From Papaver somniferum (Eukaryota; Streptophyta; Magnoliopsida; Ranunculales; Papaveraceae): a stretch of DNA of 64,000 nt. Below the pieces are notes generated by a model that was not told the DNA's origin, did no database searches, and was given only the letters and a program-made list of their open reading frames with translations. Below are positions 58,887-64,000 of the stretch, one piece after another. Location of the stretch: positions 154,248,210-154,312,209 of the forward strand of contig NC_039359.1 in the NCBI RefSeq assembly GCF_003573695.1, in the 5' to 3' direction. A program made the position numbers and the translations under genes. How positions within the stretch are numbered: position 1 is the first letter of the stretch; each line of letters opens with the position of its first letter.

Positions 58887-60119
58887 TCAGTTTTTTCCCC
58901 CAGCACTAGTCTCGGTTTCTTGTAGTTGCCTAATGATTCCTTCCTTGTTTTTGCGATTATCAGAGTGTTCGCTATTAGTGTGGCTCATATACTCATCGCA
59001 TTGTATCCTCCACCTTGATACCAAGTCTTTTAGGCTTTCACCTCGCTCTCTTTTTATATTGAATAGAATCTTCTTCCCCGTTCTGAGCAGTCCAAGTTGT
59101 GCGTGGGTATTCATAAATAGTTTTTGCAACGTGTCGCCCGTCTCCTGGTTGTACGCACACTCTGCCACTTTACTTGATTCTCTTATCTTCACAGGAGATA
59201 GATTTCGTGACTGATTGACTTCGCGGGTCGTCTTTATATTACCGCGCTTTAATCTCTCCTTCCTCGTCATTCGGTTCTCTTCTCCTTTCCTTATCACATT
59301 AATCATCAGCCTCTTCGCCCTCCTATCATCCTTCACATTTTGCCTTTGTTTTTCTTTCAGCTTCTCTTTTCCTTCATACTGTCGCACATCCGCTTCATTA
59401 CATCTTTTCGCGTTGATGCAATCTCCCACGATTTCTCCAATCCATGACGGCATGAGGAATCGAATTCGTCTGTGAAAGGTCGACGCGACTCCCATGAACC
59501 CATGAATCCAGGGCCTTCTAATGATGGCATTATACGTCGACTCTACATCCACGACACAGAAAGTGACTACCGTTTCTAGAGTTCCTACAGGTATGACCAA
59601 GGTTATCTCATCCTTCGGTCTCGAGGCGACACTGTTGAACCCGTAGATCGTATACGTGGAAGGGATCAGGTATGAGTCGTTATACCCCATAGTACTAAAT
59701 GCATGATAGAACAATATATCAACCAAACTCCCAGTGTCCACTAGGAATTTTTTTACCGTCCATGGTCGCCCTTTTTCACCTTCATCTTCTTCCCATTTGG
59801 AATGAGGTTGCATAGTCATGGTGGCTACCAAAGGATCAGAATGTATTCCAACTCCTACTTGCATATCCTCTGTCGTGAAAGAGATTGGTTGTTTCTGCCA
59901 TTCTTCGAGTGCACGACTCTTGGTTACTAGGTGTATTTCTTCGCCATTTCGATCCCTTTTGTAAACTCGACTTAAAACATTATCATGGAAGTTGCTGATG
60001 TCTTTAGTGAAGTGGATGATTGAGTTTATCTGCCTCGAGTTCTGTTCAATTTCAATGCAATGGATTATTGGCACTGGTATTTCTTGAGTTAATATAACTG
60101 TCTCCCAGATCTTTTCCAT
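58887..60119 (-). pseudogene. Gypsy gag-protease region, rearranged but open (410 codons)
   Basis: On minus: a gag-type segment (MEKIWETVILTQEIPVPIIH, residues 1-20), an aspartic protease with catalytic VDTGS (about residue 127) and DILFYHAFSTMGY, and the late protease motif YNAIIRRPWIHGFMG (about 195-210). A charged Lys/Arg linker follows. After it come about 60 residues that look like the central gag block (LFMNTHAQLGLL; KRERGESLKDLVSRWRIQC), which normally lies before the protease. The order gag-tail, protease, gag-core indicates a rearrangement that has kept the frame open. RT does not follow. Confidence 0.75.
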
Positions 60120-60126
60120 TGGGGCA

Positions 60127-60600
60127 TTAGTTTGGTAATTTTACATCATTAAATGGTGGGTAGTTTCCCCTCCGTTCAAATCTTGGATTATGAGTATATC
60201 CAGCTCTCCGGTCGTTGTTGAACAGACCTCCTTGGTTGTCGTACCTTTTTGCTGGATAGTTGTACGTGTGGAGTCTATCCTCATATTCTCTCTGAAACCA
60301 CTCTTCATCCTTGCTTGACAGAGCTACTTCTTTCGCGGTTCTCTCCATGGCTTGCTTTCTTTGTCCAGTATTAGGGGTATTCTCGACATTATTTGTTATT
60401 CGCAGTATGAGTGTCGCACTTCCTCCTTTCGCAGCTGTGATAGCTATCAAGCTGGTGTTCATCTCTCTCTGTTTTTCTTCTAGTGTTATAAATTGCTCAT
60501 GGTATTCTCTTAACTCTTGCATATCAATCTCATGTCTGATTCGGAATATCTCCACATACAAGAGATCAAATTCATACAAACCAAATAAATCAAATTGCAT
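60127..60600 (-). pseudogene. Gypsy gag fragment upstream of the protease
   Basis: 157 codons with a Glu/Gln-rich coiled part (MQELREYHEQFITLEEKQRE) and a Tyr/Asn/Arg-rich tail (YDNQGGLFNNDRRAGY; RFERRGNYPPFN). It ends at TAG-type stop at 60127, a few bases before the gag-protease frame resumes (TNAPMEKIW in the other frame), so one frameshift separates the two. Confidence 0.6.
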
Positions 60601-61446
60601 AATTATTCACCTCAACCGGAAGCAATTGAAACAACATAAGCATTAAAACACCGCAATTGCACCGAAATTTTGTAATCCTAAACAATTGATACCACACAAT
60701 AAAGCAAGATAACAATAGTTTTTCTTAACCGGAACCAATTGAATCACACACATCCACACACAACTCATGGGATAAACATCAATTGAACCGAAATTTTGTT
60801 AAGCAAAAGCAATAAATATATATGATATAAACTCATCCTTTTCTTAAACAGGAAAATAATTAACTAACAAGATTGTTACCTCAAATTTCGCATCCACTTC
60901 TCCAATATGATTGCATCTTCGTCCAGGGAGAATTGATATCGAAATATCATCATGTTGTCATCCTTATGCAAAAAAAAAAGAATAACAACAACCAAACTTT
61001 ACCAGAGAAAGGTTGAAAATCGGTTTTAACAATTGCAAGCAAAAGTTGAAAACCGTCGAAACACATATGCTTTTATGCTAAACCAAAACCTATTCAACAT
61101 ATTGTGGCTTTTTCACATATTGTTTCTACCAGAACCCCTCATGATTCTTTGATAAAGCCTACCAACATGGGCTAGAACTTAATCCTGCTAAATCAAAAAT
61201 TCACTCAAACCACAAGGGTTCACAATATATGAGATCGAATATTAAGGTAGTAAAACTGAAATCAGACATCCCATAAACATACATAGCAATAAGATAAAAT
61301 CATTCAAGAACAGGCTATGTGAACCAAAAACTATCACAAGAAAAATTATAAATCAAATAATTTTATTCTTAATAGACCAATACAATCATTCAAAGAAATC
61401 AAAAATTGATGTCTATTTTTCTAGATTAAGTATTACAGTAGCTAAC
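60601..61446. other. No gene recognised
   Basis: AT-rich. AACCGGAA.CAATTGAA motifs recur at about 60616, 60730 and 60785, suggesting a degenerate direct repeat. No LTR matching 51649-52293 was seen. Confidence 0.45.
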
Positions 61447-61905
61447 TTAATATCTAGTGGTGCTCTTATTGTTCACTGAGGTCTCTTCAGTGTTCAAACT
61501 CTTAAAGCATGTCTCAAGAGACTTGTCCGCAACCACTTCTTGTTTCTCAAGTCTTTCAACTTGAATATTCATATCAGCTATATCAGCTTTTGTTTCCTCA
61601 ATCTTATCTTTGAGCCAATATTGATTTCGAACCGTTATAATGAGATTGGCTCTTAGTTCCTCAAAACCCTGGATATAGTCAATCATACTATCAGAACAAA
61701 TCCACTTGGTTTTGGTTGGATCTTGTAGGTTGTAAGCCAAATGACATGACTCATCTTGTGATCCAACTGAACTATCAGAGTCATAATCAGACATGATGTT
61801 TGATATGCCTTTCTTATTCCTCTCTGTATTGATTCCTTGACAATCCTTAACCTTTTGAGCTTCCTCCTTATTAGCCTTTGAGACACTGCGAGTTATTGGA
61901 GGCAT
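61447..61905 (-). CDS. Unrecognised acidic coiled-coil protein, 152 residues
   Basis: Opens MPPITRSVSKANKEEAQKV, continues with an acidic Ser/Asp patch (SDYDSDSSVGSQDES) and a C-terminal coiled coil (DKIEETKADIADMNIQVERL), stop at 61447. MPP.TRS starts are common in plant retrotransposon gag proteins, so a retroelement origin is likely, but no zinc knuckle or protease is attached. I cannot assign a function. Confidence 0.45.
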   Translation of the reverse strand: MPPITRSVSKANKEEAQKVKDCQGINTERNKKGISNIMSDYDSDSSVGSQDESCHLAYNLQDPTKTKWICSDSMIDYIQGFEELRANLIITVRNQYWLKDKIEETKADIADMNIQVERLEKQEVVADKSLETCFKSLNTEETSVNNKSTTRY

Positions 61906-62278
61906 GCTCGGTTATGAATAAATAAATGTAAAAGGATCGATCATGGTTTCCGAATACAGGTAAGAGAAAGTTTCTCCTTTTAAAAGAGACAACTTTCATA
62001 CCAAAAATATAAAGGAATATATTTCGTTTCCTTAGTCCGAATTTCTCAAGCTGGAAGGTTTATTAAAATTCGAAAATTCTAAATAAAACTTATTTTTGGA
62101 AGATCATGTTAAACATGAACATTTTTCAGACAACCATTGATTCGCAGCTACCCATACAGTGTAACCGAATTTTTCTAATAAACAACTACACAAAACCAAT
62201 GTGCTCCTGTTTTATTGTGCCTTTCCCATCCAAGATTATGAGCACGAAAAGGGATGAGAATGCACAATTTTGATACAA

Positions 62279-63253
62279 CTAATTTGCATCGGAGTAAGTT
62301 TTTTCCAGCTTACAGTGAATATCAGAAACATAGTTCATGTTTCTCTTCGGGAATTTCTTCCCAAAATATTTTCTCCCAAGACGATGATCTTTTCTAACTA
62401 GAGAGATATGATCATGTGGAGAAAACGTACTGATGTGAGAATTCTCAGAGATAGATAAATCTCTCTTAATTATTTCAATGAGATTTTCATAGGATTTTGT
62501 CATTCTAAGGACTTCCTTATTTTCCACATTGGTGTGATTGTCTGAAACAACTATCGGAAATTCTTGATTGTTTCTTTTGGCAGAGATTTTCCCTTTTCCT
62601 TCCTTCTGAAGTCGTTCCTTATCAAAACCAGAATTGTTTCGATATGGGTGCGGAGGAACCTTTTTCTAGAAGTGATTATCAACTCTTTCCTCTGACTCTT
62701 TTGAGTTGATGTTATCGGGATGTGGTATAATCTATCTTTCTACTGAGGAATAATCTTTCAGTTTTTTAAGACAAGAAACTTCCTTCAAAATTTTTACCAC
62801 TGTATGTTGAAGAAGTATAAGTTTTCTGTCAAGTGACTGAAAATTGTATTCCTTACAATCACCACGGAATCGGTTTAAAGTTTCCTTTGGACAAGATTTT
62901 GTTTGATTATCAGTAGATCTAGAAGCTGGTTTCTCATCCTCTTCCAACTTGATGTAGTTAGGAAAACTTCCATCATCTTGATCTGTTTCAGATGTAATTA
63001 AACCGGTTTTGTCACAATCTGTAAAAGTCGATCAAGGACTTTTAGTTTCCTCATCAAAATAAATCACAACAACATCATTAGTTAGAATCATATGAAGCGT
63101 CTCTTTATCTGTAAGAGATTTACTAAGAGCCTCTAGTTTGACAGTGTGATCCATTTTCTCTTTGGCTAGACAATTCAGTTGAGTGTCTTTTTCTCTGATC
63201 TCCTGTTTAAGAAGATTTGACTCTGTCTTTAAAATGAGTACTTTAGAAGACAA
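62279..63253 (-). pseudogene. Broken Lys/Glu-rich coding remnants, probably one former gene
   Basis: Three open pieces on minus (63032-63253, 62732-62947 and 62279-62527) are rich in charged residues, e.g. LKQEIREKDTQLNCLAKEKM (coiled coil), KILKEVSCLKKLKDYSS and SLVRKDHRLGRKYFGKKFPK. Stops and frameshifts separate them. They may be the upstream part of the gene at 61447-61905 or a Copia-type gag. No domain recognised. Confidence 0.4.
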
Positions 63254-63270
63254 AGATTGTATAGGCTTTA

Positions 63271-64000
63271 CACTATATCATATGGCCCGATTTGCAACAT
63301 TTTGTTTTTTGGGTGCGCAACGGATATAGATGTTGCACACCCAAATCCGTTGGTCAAAACAAATAATACGTTGCACCATATCCTAATAATTAAATAGAAA
63401 ATAAAAAACTAGGACACACTTGTCTTTGTAAGTATAGTTTAGGACTTCAATGTCGATTCCCACCTTATTATTGCTTTTTTCTTTCTTTTTTATTTTCATT
63501 TTCCTTGCTTCCTTCCCTCTCAGTACATCTAGTTATCCCCTTCTCCTCCTTTCCTTTTTTCGTCTCTTCTAATTCTAAATCTAGATCTTCAAAATTAAAA
63601 CTAAATTTTCAGAAATTAAAACCCATTTCTCCTAAACCCTAATCTCATTTCAAAAACTTAATCAAACCCAATCTTTTAATAAATCAAACGTTAACCCTAG
63701 AAATCGGTTTTTTTCTGGGAAGTTAAATGATTATGTGTGCTTGATTCCAACCTCAAATTTCTTTCTCTGGTAATGAATTAATGGATTTTGCAGGGTACAT
63801 ATAACCATAATCTTCTTACTTGTTTTTGTTATTAATTATTGATTTATTTTGACCTAATCTATGAATAGCATCTCTTGGTGGTATTGTTCTTTAAAGATTT
63901 TGTTCCAATCGCAAGTTTTTTTTGTATGGTGAGAACTAATGGATCCTGCAAGGTACGTATAACCCTAATCTGCTTCCCTTTTTTTTTTTTTCCTATTATT
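63271..64000 (+). mobile_element. Left end of a second CACTA-like element, runs off the window
   Basis: Begins CACTATATCATATGG; from 63290 it has GATTTGCAAC, GCGCAACGGATATAGATGTTGC and CCGTTGGTC motifs, like the GATTTGCAAC.../GCAACGG subterminal zone of the CACTA element at 55769. The pyrimidine-rich stretch at 63470-63600 looks like a leader. Two related segments, ATGGATTTTGCAGGGTACATATAACC (63781; 63782) and its variant with GATCCTGCAAGGTACGTATAACC (63941), could be short first exons (MDPAR) with a GTACGT donor. The right end is outside the window. Confidence 0.5.

Larger units (their letters stand above)
51649..60600 (-). mobile_element. Minus-strand Gypsy-type retrotransposon, incomplete, with opposite-strand gene
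   Basis: From left: 3' LTR (51649-52293), a plus-strand coiled-coil gene (52623-54725), non-coding sequence, an inserted CACTA element (55769-58453), then minus-strand gag-protease (58887-60600). RT, RNase H and integrase are not seen and no 5' LTR was found to the right, so the copy is deleted. Gypsy elements of the Tat lineage are known to carry an extra ORF, sometimes antisense, between pol and the 3' LTR; the layout here fits that, by inference. Confidence 0.65.

Noticed and set aside
58690..59475. Hydrophobic plus-strand frames
   Set aside because: They overlap the minus-strand gag-protease frame for most of their length; the Leu/Phe/Ser-rich composition is what antisense of a Lys/Glu-rich gene gives.

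Overview
The window looks like nuclear DNA of a dicot plant. It has GT-AG introns of plant size, a mitochondrial glycine decarboxylase gene with a plant-type transit peptide, a DUF295/F-box gene, a nuclear tRNA-Val(AAC) gene, and several families of plant transposable elements nested in AT-rich sequence. No species can be proven from the sequence; a basal eudicot such as a poppy relative is only a guess.

Layout. (1) 1-3778, minus strand: first ten exons (tenth partial) of a glycine cleavage system P-protein gene. (2) 3.8-9.0 kb: its upstream region with a tandem duplication, two decayed hAT elements, a Stowaway-like MITE and tRNA-Val. (3) 9033-17722: Mutator-like element 1 (MULE 1), bounded by ~34-bp inverted repeats and carrying a plant-mobile-domain pseudogene on plus and a FAR1/MULE-transposase/OTU pseudogene on minus, convergently arranged. 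(4) 17801-24576: a complete but decayed Copia retrotransposon with short LTRs and a 5-bp target duplication. (5) 24.6-28.6 kb: unassigned DNA with an array of GATGAAAC/GTTTCATC palindromes. (6) 28662-33849: a minus-strand Copia element with a truncated 5' LTR, whose body contains an intronless ribosomal protein L8 pseudogene. (7) 33.9-36.7 kb: unassigned, with a tandem duplication and a strong hairpin. (8) ~36.8-47.6 kb: MULE 2, a Kaonashi-like element with a MURA transposase pseudogene on plus and an Ulp1 protease pseudogene on minus. (9) 47856-50302: a DUF295/F-box gene with one frameshift. (10) 51.65-60.6 kb: a minus-strand Gypsy element (3' LTR, gag-protease) with a coiled-coil gene on the opposite strand. 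It is interrupted at 55769-58453 by a CACTA element that carries a captured kelch-repeat gene with its introns. (11) 61.4-63.25 kb: unrecognised minus-strand coding remnants, then the end of a second CACTA-like element from 63271 to the window edge.

The main observation is architectural. The two MULEs carry unrelated second genes (plant mobile domain; Ulp1), yet the introns and intergenic spacers of each are filled with dozens of copies of a short palindrome private to that element: TTCGGCTTAT/ATAAGCCGAA in MULE 1 and TGCATAAC/GTTATGCA in MULE 2. The exons are spared. A third array of the same style (GATGAAAC/GTTTCATC) lies at 26.2-27.2 kb. Within each element, sub-arrays have their own inner-sequence variants, which suggests local amplification. 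I do not know a described function for this pattern.

Most genes here are transposon-derived and broken. Only the P-protein gene and the tRNA look intact.
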